Assembly (NCBI GenBank): GCA_963585895.1
Contig: OY757911.1
Coordinates: 62,790,501-62,854,500, forward strand
DNA: 64,000 nucleotides
Source of the DNA: Sepioteuthis lessoniana
Taxonomy: Eukaryota > Mollusca > Cephalopoda > Myopsida > Loliginidae
Direction of reading: 5' to 3'
In this document: positions 22,340 through 32,990 of the stretch, in pieces
Layout of the letters: each line of letters opens with the position of its first letter
How positions within the stretch are numbered: position 1 is the first letter of the stretch
Translations under genes and position numbers: made by a program
The notes under the pieces: generated by a model
The model's database searches: none
What the model was told of the DNA's origin: nothing
Seen by the model: only the letters and a program-made list of their open reading frames with translations

Positions 22340-23040
22340 TCTTTACACACTTTCCCAACGAGTGTCCGGTATATATGACACTAAACAATCTGGTGGTGAG
22401 GTTCCAGTAATGCGGGAGCTTTGGGAAATGCGGAGTACCGCCTCATTGCCACCGCTCCTAGGTCCACTCTTTTCCGGAGCGGCAGCACGTGACAGGGTCC
22501 TATCTATGGGTAAATAAAACTAAACAATGAACTTTTGCTAAACGGAATTGTTTAAAATAGAACTGTTTTGACATTTAAACTGCGTATTTATGCTTAACTG
22601 AATTATTTGATATAAAACTGTTTTGAGATTTAAACTACGTTCTTATGCTAAACTGAATTGTTTGGAATGGAACTGTTTCGACATTTAACTGTGTATAAAC
22701 AAAAACTATACTTCTATTAAACTGAATTGTTTGGATTAGAACGGTTTGACTAAACTGAATAGCTTTAAATAGAAGTGTTTTTATAATTCATTTGTATAAA
22801 AATGAATTTGGCATTAGATAACCTACAAACATTGATAAACCAAAAAAAAAAAAAAAAACAACCAAACAAACATAAAATATAGACTCAACTAAATATCTTG
22901 AAACAGAAATGTTTTTGATAATTAAATTTTGTACTTATGCTAAACTGAACTCTTTGAAATACAATTGTTTATTTGTATACAAACGGAATTCTCATGGAAT
23001 AACCTACAAAGTTTAATATACTATAAAAAACAAACAGCCT
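22340..23040 (+). mobile_element. Family C element plus a second C 3' end
   Basis: Enters family C at CCCAACGAGTGTCCGG, so the hairpin head is missing, and continues through GGTGGTGAGGTTCCAGTAAT, TTCCGGAGCGGCAGCACG and CCTATCTATGGGTAAATA. At least five AT-rich internal repeats of the CTAAACTGAATTGTTTG type follow. A first tail (GGCATTAGATAACCTACAAA, then A-rich CAACCAAACAAAC) ends near 22870. More internal repeats and a second tail (TGGAATAACCTACAAAG) end near 23040. This suggests two stacked copies or an internal duplication. Confidence 0.7.
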
Positions 23041-24099
23041 AACAAATTGCTTTAAGATAGGTCTTTACTATAATAAGATTAGTTACGGTGCAACCACCAT
23101 TCAATAATTCTAACTTTTCGGAAAGTTTTCGAGTTCTGGTGATCAGGTTCTCTTCTATTTTACATTTTTAAGTCTCACAATCGAAAGCTGATAATCATTC
23201 ACTTCAGGGTTTTATTTAGGGGGTCAAGTTGACACCCATAAAACACCAAAATCTTTTTTCGGGTAGCACGGTCAGATATTTACTTTCAATTCACAAATTC
23301 TCCAAGTAACCTCAAAGGCTTTGAGGCTTAGTTTAAAACAATTCATCAAAATTGTCAGAGTCTCAATCCTGATCTCTCATTAAGAAGAAGAACAACAAGA
23401 ACAACAAGAACAAGAACAAGTAGAACATGAATACCACTTTAGATTCTTTTGAAATGGGCAGATTCGTTGATTTGTTTTTTTTTTTTTTAATTCCTTGTGA
23501 GAGTAGATGCCGGTATTGTTCTGTTGACGCTTCAGGATTAGAAAGAGGTCTTAAACCTTAGTTGATAACCTCTCTATAGTTAGCATTTTGATAAAACTGC
23601 TGCCATAAAGGCAGTTAATAAAAGAATGAAACACAGTCGCGGGGGTATCATTCTATTGACTAGGGTAGAAGGAGATTTTCCGAGCCTACTTTGGTAATCA
23701 GCAATGATGATGTCAAGATACAAACACTATGGAAGATATTTCTTTATGAACGATTCATGTAATGATGATAAGAAATAATAAAATATATAACGATGTGAAC
23801 GGAACTGGAACAGCAAATATTACGCGCTCGGAGAGTGGGAAAGTGAGGCTTATGATACCAGTGGTGGTCATGAAATGACTAACACAAAACAAGTTCACTT
23901 TAATAAAGATACTTACCTTAGAAAGCGAAACTAGGCAGAAAATTATAGTGTAAAAGAGGCAATAGACAAAATTTAAAAAGAGGTAAGGGTGTGAGATGAA
24001 GAAATTATGAACTAGTGGTCGTCAGGAATTGGCTAATACAAAACAAGTTCACTTTAATAAAGATACTGATAATAATACACTAAGGGAGGTATTCCTATA
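23041..24099. other. Intergenic sequence with a small tandem duplication
   Basis: The 29-base stretch beginning ACAAAACAAGTTCACTTTAA occurs at about 23884 and again at about 24037. This gives an imperfect tandem duplication with a period near 153 bp. A short AAC/AAG-rich tract lies at 23383-23420. Nothing coding was recognised. Confidence 0.45.
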
Positions 24100-24115
24100 T
24101 TTTGAATCAGTTTAT

Positions 24116-24375
24116 CATATTTACCCAACCCCTCTGCTTGGGCAGGATATGACACAAGGTCAATTTTTAAGCGGAGTTTAACAGGTTTGATTTCAGAGTA
24201 TTCCTACTCCTCGACTAGTTGCCTCATCAAAGCTGAAGAAATCAGTCTGTCCTACTATTTATCCATAGCTGGAAGGAGAATAATTGGATTCATACCTTTC
24301 CCAAGGGTATTAGTGCTATGTGAAATGCAATCAGTCTCGTCCAGGATTTGAACTCGTGTCGTCGTGTCCATTTCC
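24116..24375 (-). mobile_element. Family B SINE, antisense, with 16-bp target duplication
   Basis: The target duplication TTTTGAATCAGTTTAT lies at 24100-24115 and 24376-24391. The minus-strand element starts at GGAAATGGACACGACGACAC, so it lacks the first 30 or so bases of the tRNA-like head, and ends GGGTTGGGTAAATA. It has a clean 5' truncation with perfect duplications, so it inserted as a truncated copy. Confidence 0.88.
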
Positions 24376-24524
24376 TTTTGAATCAGTTTATTAAGATTTT
24401 TAGTTTCAGTGATTTCATGTATGTTGATGCATTTTGAAACAAAGAAAGTTGACGGTATACTGAAGTAATTGAAAATTTCCAAAATCTCAGAAGAAACAGA
24501 TATTACAATAGTGGCTGTTGGCAA

Positions 24525-24748
24525 AAGAGTTGTTTAATGGCATATCAACCTTCGTGAGTTATTTCATGCCTGTAGAAGAATATGAGTGATACGATTTAAC
24601 CCATAGCCGGAGTGATAAGGGGGATTATATCTTTCCTAAGGGTATAAGTCCAAAAGTGAACGTAATAGTGCGACTGGATTTTGAACCCGCTTTCCACGAT
24701 GTCAGAGTCTAGCACCTTAACCACTACGCCAAGGACACTCCTCCGAAA
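24525..24748 (-). mobile_element. Family D SINE, antisense
   Basis: The plus strand reads the tail first (TTTAATGGCATATCAACCTT, then GTGAGTTATTTCATGCC). The CCCATAGCCGGAGTGATAAG and CTTTCCTAAGGGTAT blocks follow, then a B box in TTTTGAACCCGCTTTCC, and the head ends ACCACTACGCCAAGGACAC. It is essentially full length. Confidence 0.85.
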
Positions 24749-25199
24749 ATCAATGAAGTAAAAGAGAAAAAATACTTTGAGGAAAAAATGAATACGAAAG
24801 AAAATTAATGATTACTGTTGGGAACCCGTAAGTTTTGAAATTTGCTTCACAGATACTTTAAAAAAAACGATGGCGTCTAAGAAAGACAGATTAAAATGAA
24901 AATATAGACCTCAAGAGAAAAAGATTCAGTGTGATTAAAGCGGAAGTCAACAAACCGATTTCCATGATAGTTGTTTCAGTTAAAAGATACTCTAAATATG
25001 AGACTCAATTTGAGCAGAATAGCGGCTTTAGTATCAACCAGAGATAACAGGTCTGTCTTCATGAGGGTAACAATGACGGTCCTTTACTCTCAGCGTTTGA
25101 AGAGGCAGTCTGAACTATTTTTGGCATCCTTGAACTGGGCGGGATTCTTATAAAGGAGATAAATATTTGTGAGGTGTATTTTCACAGATCAAAAGCCAT
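24749..25199. other. Unassigned; may belong to the LINE relic to the right
   Basis: Plus-strand frames in 24970-25150 are open for up to 60 codons but show no recognised motif. Confidence 0.3.
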
Positions 25200-26060
25200 T
25201 TAAGTCACGAGTGAATTCACAGAATCTTATCAGTGCCATTTTGGGCGGTGTGCGCAGTTCATTCTGGTGCTGCTATTATTGATTGGACACAAGAGGAAAT
25301 TCATGAAATGGATATAAAGACCAGAAAGATTTTATGTGAGTTCAAAGCGTTACATCCTGAGGCAATACGTGCAAAGAAAGAGTGGCGAGGTAGATGCAAT
25401 GACATGCATGACTGTATAGCCAGCGAGAAAACGAAGCCTCAATTTGCAAAGAATAAGGAAGAACTATTTAGTATGAGAGACATTCACTTGAACTCGAAAA
25501 TATAGAGGATAAAATGCAATATAAGACAATTCTGTCGGAGTAACAAGTGACTCACTGTCAATCAATGGAACCCCATGATGAGTTTGACAGAGATACTACT
25601 GACACCAGAAGGGAAGATACATCGTTTCTAGCAGGCGAGAGAACTGAAAAGAGAGACTGTCGCTACTCAAGACCAAACGTTATGGCCAATTCTGTAAAGA
25701 AGTTTCTTTCTCAGACACTGGAAAATAACAGATACTGCTTATGTGGTCTAAAAGAGAATATTTTTACAGATATTGTTAATACGTGTGAAATACTGATACA
25801 AAAGACCAAACAAATGTATCTGAAATCGGAACAAAGCATGCGGTATCCTAATTAAAGAAAAATAAGAGATAGCGGCACAAACCGGAAGCTGTTGAATGAG
25901 AGAAACTTTTGGGATTTCACAGTACAGACCAACTGTGTTATACATAATGGTCTAATAACTTTAAAGGAAACACGACTGAGTAACATCTATAATGCTGTTG
26001 TCCCCAACGATCTCCAGACGACAATCAAAGATATTACAAAAATACGAAATATGCTATACT
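25200..26060 (+). pseudogene. Relic of a LINE C-terminal region with zinc knuckle
   Basis: Frames read in order AAIIDWTQEEIHEMDIKTRK and FKALHPEAIRAK, then GERTEKRDC, then RYCLCGLKENIFTDIVNTC, then WDFTVQTNCVI and VVPNDLQTTIKDITK. The series W(T/K)-EE(I)-MD-KTRK, C-x2-C-x7-H-x4-C, and WDFTVQTD-VI is known from the 3' part of LINE polyproteins with a restriction-like endonuclease. Here the first Cys is displaced and the His is Asp, and the conserved RPD motif is not visible. Stops and frameshifts separate the blocks. The exact clade (R2, NeSL or related) is not decided. Confidence 0.55.
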
Positions 26061-27255
26061 AACATTTGAACTATCCGAAATAAGCTAAAAATATGTTTCA
26101 GAGTCCGATTAATAACCACGAAAATTTTGGCAGCCATGGAAGTGTCCATTCATTTTTAGTTATTTAATGCTTCACTGACAAAAACTAATTATAAGTGTAG
26201 ATATTTCCTTTAGTTTTACTCTGGCATTTGTTGTTCTTAAGACAGACAGGGTGTTCTTTCTTTATTATTTAAGTAATAACCTTTACACTCCTATTTGCAG
26301 TTTTTTGTCTCACAACACACCAAAAATAGTAAAGTTTTTGCCGTTCAAATTAAACTACTCATTTAATAATCGATGGAAAAAAGAACAACGAAGTGGAAAT
26401 CTGTTTTGCTCTTTTTTATTTTCCCTAATTATAAATTTTCAATAATTGAATTAAATAATCAAATTAGCTTCTCATATAGGAACAGCATTTTCCTGTTGCT
26501 TACCTAAGAGCTTGCTAACTTTAGTTTCTGTTATTTGAGAAATTCAATTTAAACTTAATGTATGTCATCTACTTCACAAAAATAAGTTTCCTTAATTTAC
26601 TAAATTTAGCCTTGTTTTTACATAAGAGTAGAGGATGGGTGAAAAGCTTGTATTAGGTCAATTTTCAAGTAGGTTGAGCCCCCCTCTAAAAAAAAACAGC
26701 GTTCAAGATCCTGGTTCCCGAAGCACTCGGGAGAAATAGATAAGTAACTCATCCATCAATTATCCGACAAAAATATTCTGGGTTTTCGTATATTTTCCAT
26801 TGAAAAAAACAATCACTAATATGATCTGATTTTCGTTATTACGCGAACACAGCAGGGCTAATTCCCATGGAGTAGTAAGCTAATTTCCAGTCGCATTATT
26901 ACATTCACTTTCGGACCTGAGAAAGGTTTGACCTCCTTATCTTCCCCTTGCAATGTGATAAATAGTACCACGTGTTTTTTCTGTGAGTGTAGCTTAAGCA
27001 TCAAATAAGACTTAGAAGCCAAACCAACCCAAACAACGCAGAAGAAATGGCATATAAGAGTGAAATGTTTATACGATAGAATTGAAATAGAATTTCCAAT
27101 ACCATTTGCAACTTAATAGTATGGTGTCTTCGGTCTTGTTCACCGTGATCATTATAATTAGACAGAAAATAAACCTATCAAATGATCATTATATATTATT
27201 TTATCATATTTTTTCTGCATCCATTGCAACCACAAATCAGTAAATCGGTAGATAG
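26061..27255. other. AT-rich sequence with small SINE fragments
   Basis: A weak family B 3' piece, antisense, lies at about 26640-26680, and a B/D middle piece (GTCGCATTATTACATTCACT, TTCGGACCTGAGAAAGG) lies at about 26880-26965. Nothing else was recognised. Confidence 0.4.
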
Positions 27256-28370
27256 ATATGAGGGTCGTTCAGAAAGTTCTAACCCTCGCCCAGAATGAGT
27301 CGAAGAAACAAAACAATTTTTCACTATTTTACTATGTAGAACCCATTGGCATCAATTGGTCTAACGGTTTCCAAGCATTGTAATCCCATAACGGAAGAAG
27401 GTGTCTTTCTGGTTCTTTAAAACCTCCTCCACAACACATATGATCTTATTATTGTTTCCAGAATGGTGACCATGCAAGTGGAGTTTGAGTTTATGAAGCT
27501 GGAAAATTCAAAAGGAGAAAAGTTTCATGAGTAAGTGGAATGGGGAAGCAATTTAAAACAACAATTGGCTGCTTTAACGACTGAATTCTGATCAGTGGAA
27601 TCAGGTTCATTCACCAGATACAAAAACAGGCATGTCCTTAGTATGCCTCTCCATGGTGACGTGATTTCTTCTTTCAGATGTCTTAATTCAGATGCACAAT
27701 ATTGTCCATTAAGAGCTTTTCTCTTTTCCAGGAAGTCGATTATGATTAGGTCTTAAGAATAAAAAAAGTCATCATCTTTCCAGCAGATGCTGCCTACTTG
27801 AATTTCTTTGTGGTGAAGAACCTGGGTGTTTCCATTGTTTGCTTTGAATCTTTGATTCAGGTTCGTTGTGGTAAACCCTGGGTCCATCTCGAGTTACAAA
27901 TCTATGGTGGAAATTCTCGGGGTTAGCCTGGAAGCGAGTCAGAAGTGTCCAGTAAATATCAATCATTTTCAGCTGGTGCTCTGGCATCAGCATCTTGTAG
28001 ACTCATCTTTCAGAGAGCTAGCTTATCTTCAAAGTTTCAGTTAAAACTGTGTGTACCAAATCAGGACAAATGCCTCAGAACGTAGCAATCTGTGGGACAA
28101 TAAGACTTTTGTCATCCAAAACCATAAGGTGATGGGCATCAACTTATTTGTCAGTTGTTGATGTTTTGGGAGACCACACAAAAACTGTACTGTCTCTACC
28201 CCACTTGAATTCCGCTACCCACTTGCTCACAGTGGCATAGAAAGGGGAGTCCTCAGCAAGTATTTGTACCATGTCCTTATGAATTTCTTTGGGCATCATA
28301 TCTTTTACTCAGATACTTTATGGATGTTCGATACTCTGTTCTGTTCATTTTAATTTTCGTCATACACCTC
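27256..28370 (-). mobile_element. Mariner DNA transposon relic, antisense
   Basis: The left end on the plus strand is GAGGGTCGTTCAGAAAGTTC, a typical mariner terminal repeat. On the minus strand a start near 28348 leads into NRVSIKYL-like and PKEIHKDMVQ-like readings and VSKWVAEFKWGRDS. Then come RFQANPENFHHRFVTRDGPR, YHNEPESKIQSKQWKHPGSS, DFLEKRKALNGQYC and LKEEI. This is the usual order of a mariner transposase. The catalytic DETW is replaced by DGPR, and many frameshifts and stops separate the blocks. No matching right-hand terminal repeat is visible near 28370-28420, so the element cannot move. Confidence 0.88.
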
Positions 28371-28558
28371 TCAAATTTGTATGAGCCTCATCTGCATAAA
28401 AATTAAAACAAAAATAAGAAATAGTTTTCCTAGTTTTAAGAAAAGTGATTGTGTGTTGCAACAACAAAGATATTCAGGATATTCGGGGTAAGGCTGTGAA
28501 CAACCCTTCTATTTAGATTGATAGATAGAGAGAGAGAGGGGAGAGAGAGAGAGAAAGA

Positions 28559-28760
28559 GAGGTGCCCGTGGTGTAATGGTTATCGTCGTAGGAAATGGAC
28601 ACGGCGACACGAGTTCAAATCCTGGACGAGACTGATTGCATTTCACATAGCACTAATACCCTTGGGAAAGGTATTAAACCTGTTAAACTCCGCTTAAAAA
28701 TTGAACTTGCGTCATATGCTGCCGGAGCGGGGGGGTTGGTAAAGATATATAGATAGCTAA
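28559..28760 (+). mobile_element. Family B SINE with internal deletion
   Basis: The head CCCGTGGTGTAATGGTTATC, B box GAGTTCAAATCCTGG and CACATAGCACTAATACCC are well preserved. After GGGAAAGGTATTAAACC the sequence jumps directly to TGTTAAACTCCGCTTAAAAA, losing about 80-100 bp of the middle. It ends GGGGGGGTTGGTAAAGATAT with a GATA-like tail. Confidence 0.85.
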
Positions 28761-29588
28761 ATAGATATCAATATATATCAACATAAATTAAACCAAATTT
28801 AAAGACCACCAAATATGGTTTTAAACAAGGGTATTATAAAACATTTCGCAAACTGAATTGGCCAGTCAAGTTGAAAAATCACCGAATTAAGCATTGATAA
28901 GATGATCATTTAAACAAAATCTCAGCGACCACTCAAAAAGCTATCAAATATACATACGCATACGTGTACTTACTTGTATATATGTGTACAACCATACACA
29001 CTCACACACACACACACACACACACAGAGAATACACAGCTATACATAAAAATCAAACATTTACTTAGAACAGAGGTCTTTATACAATTAACTCCAATGAA
29101 ACATTCACAGGCACAAAATACAGGAATAAAACAAAATTACCGCAACATATTAAAAGAATCTTTATAATAAAAAGAACAACCTGAACTTTGACATTTAAAA
29201 TCTTCTAAGGAAAACGTAAAGTCCGGAACACGTGTAGAGCATAAGTATATGAAATAATAAAAGCCTGAATACCAAAAATGAAATCATTTGCGGACCTATT
29301 CATTATAATGTATATATATATATATATATATATAATGTCTGAAAAAAGTATTCATACAAAAGGTTTGATGTACTTTATTATTCTAAAGTTTAAGTAAAGA
29401 CGTGTGCACGGATTTTACCATTGAACATTAGAAGAAATACAATGGGCATCTTCATATTCGAAGAGATGAGGTTCAAATGTACTTCGGCAAATGTAAAAGT
29501 TGGTTGAACAAATATTTTGAATTTGCAATCGTGTACAGTGTAAAAAAATAAGCAATCTTTAATTAATCACTTTTAACTAGGTCAAGTG
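28761..29588. other. AT-rich sequence with (CA)n and (AT)n tracts
   Basis: (CA)n at about 29001-29025 and (AT)n at about 29312-29333. Nothing else was recognised. Confidence 0.45.
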
Positions 29589-29589
29589 A

Positions 29590-29850
29590 GTAGAGGGGCC
29601 AAATGAGTAGAGTGTTTGCCAATGGTCCGGGAGACCGGGGTTCAATCCCAGGTCGGGTCATACGAAAGACTCAAAAAATGGTACTTGATCCCGCCTTACT
29701 TAGCACTGTAAGGTGAGGATCAAGGGTAGAGTGAAGCAATCCAGGAAATGGAGTTGCACCCTCCCCTACACCTGGGTATTGTAGCTATTGAACAGGGAAC
29801 ATTCAGATCACTCTCGACTAAGGTCGCCAACTTTACCTTTTTTTATCTTG
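29590..29850 (+). mobile_element. Family A SINE
   Basis: Head GAGTAGAGTGTTTGCCAATG, B-box GGTTCAATCCCAGG, GGTACTTGATCCC, GTAGAGTGAAGCAATCCAGG, CACCCTCCCCTACACCTGGG and the end GGTCGCCAACTTTACC followed by T-rich tail. It is full length. Confidence 0.9.
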
Positions 29851-29885
29851 CTCAAAAAGCTACAGGATCAATACTTTTAAAACTA

Positions 29886-29888
<3 letters not shown>

Positions 29889-29948
<60 letters not shown>
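29889..29948. repeat. (AT)n microsatellite
   Basis: About 30 AT units shortly after the A SINE tail. Confidence 0.95.
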
Positions 29949-29952
<4 letters not shown>

Positions 29953-30039
29953 TGAATAAAATCAGAAACTTGGTAAAATACAGACAATTACGACTAGGAT
30001 GGCTGACAATAATTAAAGTAAGGCAAACAAAAAACTGCC

Positions 30040-31055
30040 GGCCAAGAAGAAACACTTCCCATCAAGTGAAAATAATATTTGAAGAATATACTCGGAAATT
30101 TCACTAAAGTCAGTCATAAACCAATAAAAGATTATAATAGCCAACTAGATATAATACTTGATCAGATGAAGAAATTTAAAACAGAAAAGCTGCTGACCTC
30201 AATGAAATACCTCCAGAAGTAAGGAAGACAAGAAAATTTGATGACATACATTTTCGATTATGCAATACTGGCTATGAATAAAATACAAAAGAGAAATGGA
30301 CAAAAGGCTGGGTCCTCCTCTACCGCAAGATAGGTGACCTCAGAATCACAAAGAACTACAGAGGTATAACTCTTTTTGCAATAGCTACAAAGATTGAAAT
30401 GTTCTCCAATTCAACACAATCAAAAGTGAAATTGAGAAAATTCTGAATAAAAATCATGATGGTTTTGGAAAAACTTGATCCACAGATTCTGACTACGCCT
30501 CGAATCATTGAAGGAGTACGTGCGAAAAATCTTGAGTCAAGACATTAATTCGCATATTTCACCGAAGCATTTGATTCCATACACAGAGAAAAGATGAAAC
30601 AAATGCTACTAGAATATGGTATTCCCAAAGAAACGGTTAATTATGCTTCATAAAAGCAATAGTTCGTTCACTTGATGGAGACATAGACTTCTTCGAGATT
30701 GTCACTGGAGTTCTTCAAGGGGATAGATAAGCATCATATTTTTTTATAATCGGCGTACACTACGTGCTTCAACGTTAATGCATTTAATAATAGAAATGTC
30801 TTCACACAAAAGAAAAGTAAAGAGCAGTTGATATCCTGCTGAATCTATAACAGACGCAGACTATGCAGATGATTAAGCGTTTCTTGCTAATACAGCAGCC
30901 AAAATCGAATCCTTACTGCCTAACTAAGAGAAAGATGCCGGAGTCATTGGCTTCAACATGAATGGAAATAAAAAGATTTCTTATGTTTTAAACGAAAAGC
31001 CATCTATCCTTTAGATAGCAAGCCTCTACAGATAAAAATTTACAGTTTTTCGAGA
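30040..31055 (+). pseudogene. RTE-like LINE relic, reverse transcriptase region
   Basis: Broken frames correspond in order to the LINE at 37.85-41.05 kb. They are the (K)AADLNEIPPEV block near 30190, the CNTGYE and GWVLL block near 30255-30320, a GIIEGVRAK-like segment near 30500, SIHREKMKQMLLEYGIPKET near 30575, and TDADYADD followed directly by a stop near 30850-30880. The last recognisable part is LDSKPLQIKIY at about 31015-31050. The catalytic YADD is intact but sits among many stops. The relic continues at 31674. Confidence 0.8.
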
Positions 31056-31673
31056 CTGTTTTTGCACAAAAATTGACACATTTTTACTTTGGAAATCAGT
31101 TGATTTTCCATATATGTATTTGAATGTTACACCCTGTCATCACCTCAGAAAAATAATTGACAATTCTATTTTAACTGATTGGAGATAAAGGAAAGGAAAA
31201 TAAAATGCGACATCTCATAGAGAAAAAGAAAACAAATATATTAAGAAAGAAATAAAGAAAGAAAGAAAGAAAGAGGATGTAGTCGTAATTCACTAAGCTT
31301 TTTCTTGCTTAGATGTGGCACAAATCCATATGAATGGGGCACCCAATGAGACAAGAAAGAAGAAGTAGAAACACTATACATCAAACGCTTCTTCAATGGA
31401 AAAGAAAAAAGGAAGAAAAGAAGAAGAATTAAAGAGGGAATATAGAGAGAGATAGAATAATATAGAGATAGAAAGGAATGAGTAAAAAGAAAGAAATGAA
31501 AAATGCGTGTTTAAAAAACTTATTTAGAAAATTTATTTAAAGAGTAAACTTACATTTTATAAATAACAATTTTTAATTATTTAAATTTAACATAATTTTC
31601 CGTTCCAATTCTCTAGCAGAGAAATTTTTTTTTAAAAACTGAACATTAAATCCGAACTGGTTTAATTACTCTC
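31056..31673. other. Foreign segment interrupting the RTE-like relic
   Basis: About 620 bp with no LINE motif separates two consecutive parts of the LINE protein. Its left end (31058-31115) resembles, in inverted orientation, the sequence at 19205-19275. The centre is purine-rich with AAGAAAG runs. The type of insertion is not identified. Confidence 0.5.
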
Positions 31674-31810
31674 ATGTTTTTCTTCAAATCTGTAGCCTTA
31701 TCAGTACTACTGTATGGTTGCACTACTTTGACTTTGACGAAACGCTTGGAATAAAAGCTAAATGGGAACAGAACATTAATGCAGTAGGTTGTTTTAAACA
31801 AATCCAGATA
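31674..31810 (+). pseudogene. RTE-like LINE relic, C-terminal continuation
   Basis: Reads MFFFKSVALSVLLYGCTT, then TLTKRLE, then a diverged region. It matches SFFQAAVVSILLYGCTTWTL of the related copies and resumes about 30-60 residues after the point reached at 31050. Confidence 0.75.
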
Positions 31811-31839
31811 GCAGCACCTCCCAGCTACGTGTTAAATAG

Positions 31840-32160
31840 CTGCTGTTTTTCTACAATAATGACTTTGGTTTTAAATAACCAACGAAGATTGATATGCCAT
31901 TAAACAGAGAAACCAAACCAGACAAAAATCATCATACAATCGTACGTATATTAAAGGGTGTATTTTTTCTTTCAATTTAAGGAATATATATAGTTCAGTC
32001 GTGATAATAATTTTCAAATTAATCTAGATTGGCTAATACCTTTAGGAAAAGTATGAACCCTCTTAAATAGTTTCATTACTGTTCTTCTTAAAGGATGGAT
32101 TTGGCATTAGATTATCCACAACAGTTGATATGACTTTAAACAAAGGATCCAGACAAAAAT
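31840..32160 (+). mobile_element. Two family D SINE 3' ends
   Basis: The first (31840-31925) has TTTTAAATAACCAACGAAGA, TTGATATGCCATTAAACAG and AAACCAAACCAG. The second (32031-32160) has CCTTTAGGAAAAGTATGAAC, TTCTTCTTAAAGGATGGATT, TTGGCATTAGATTATCCACA and TTGATATGACTTTAAAC. Both lack the tRNA-like head. Confidence 0.7.
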
Positions 32161-32221
32161 TATCATACAAGGATACGTAATTTAATGAAAGCATTTTACC
32201 CTAATTTGATTATTTCTTGGT

Positions 32222-32458
32222 TTCTTTCTTTGTCTAATCGTCTATCAACCTTCGCGGATTATTTAATGCCATAACCATCGTTGTAGAAGAACAGTAGTCA
32301 CACGATTTAACCCATAGCTGGTGGGATAAGGATGTTCACACCTTTCCCTAGGGTATTAGACCAAAAGAGAATGTAATAGCAAGACTGGAATTTGAACTCA
32401 CTTACTGGGAGGTCACAGTCAAGCACTTCAACTATTACGTCACGGGGACTTTCCCTTT
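32222..32458 (-). mobile_element. Family D SINE, antisense
   Basis: Plus-strand order: TCTATCAACCTTCGCGGATT, TAACCCATAGCTGGTGGGAT, ACCTTTCCCTAGGGTATTAG, a B box within ATTTGAACTCACTTACTGG, and a head ending ACTATTACGTCACGGGGAC. It is near full length and moderately diverged. Confidence 0.85.
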
Positions 32459-32744
32459 GATTGTTAAAAAAAAAACTTGTATGAAAAAAATTATTTCAAA
32501 ACTTCGAAAACCGTTTTATTTCATCTACTGTTTACTGGTAAATTTATTTTCAAGCACAATAAAAATGAATTTAGGAGAGATAAAATTTTCAAAAGAAACA
32601 AATAAAAAATAATCTCTTAAAAAACAAGAAAGCAAATATAAACTCTAGAACTTTCTTATTTCAATAATTAGTCTTCAAATATCTTGGGTTAAATCCACAT
32701 CAGCTGAAATATGTTTAATATTTTATTTTTAAAAAAAATAAAAG

Positions 32745-32990
32745 TAAAGTTAGCGACTGTAGTCGAGGGTGACCAAAAGGCTCCCTTTTCAATAGCTACT
32801 GCACCGCGGTGTAGGGGAGGGTTCTACTCCTTCCCCAGGATTGCTCCACTTTACCTTTGATATGTACCTTGTATTTCTAAGTGTTAAGCAAACAGGTACC
32901 AAGTACCATTTTTAAAGACTTTGGTATGACGCAACCAGGGATTGAACCCAGGTCTCCCGGATCATTGCCGAACACTAGGGCAAACTTATC
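32745..32990 (-). mobile_element. Family A SINE, antisense
   Basis: Plus-strand order: AAAGTTAGCGACTGTAGTCG, GGGAGGGTTCTACTCCTTCC, GATTGCTCCACTTTACC, GTTAAGCAAACAGGTACCAA, AAAGACTTTGGTATGACGC and the B box in GGGATTGAACCCAGG. It is full length apart from the extreme 5' end. Confidence 0.88.

Noticed and set aside
29595..29660. Possible tRNA gene with B box GGTTCAATCCC
   Set aside because: The same head occurs in at least seven other A copies with a common SINE body.
31200..31500. Possible coding exon in the segment that interrupts the LINE
   Set aside because: The purine-rich AAGAAAG runs give Lys/Glu/Arg-rich frames without motifs.
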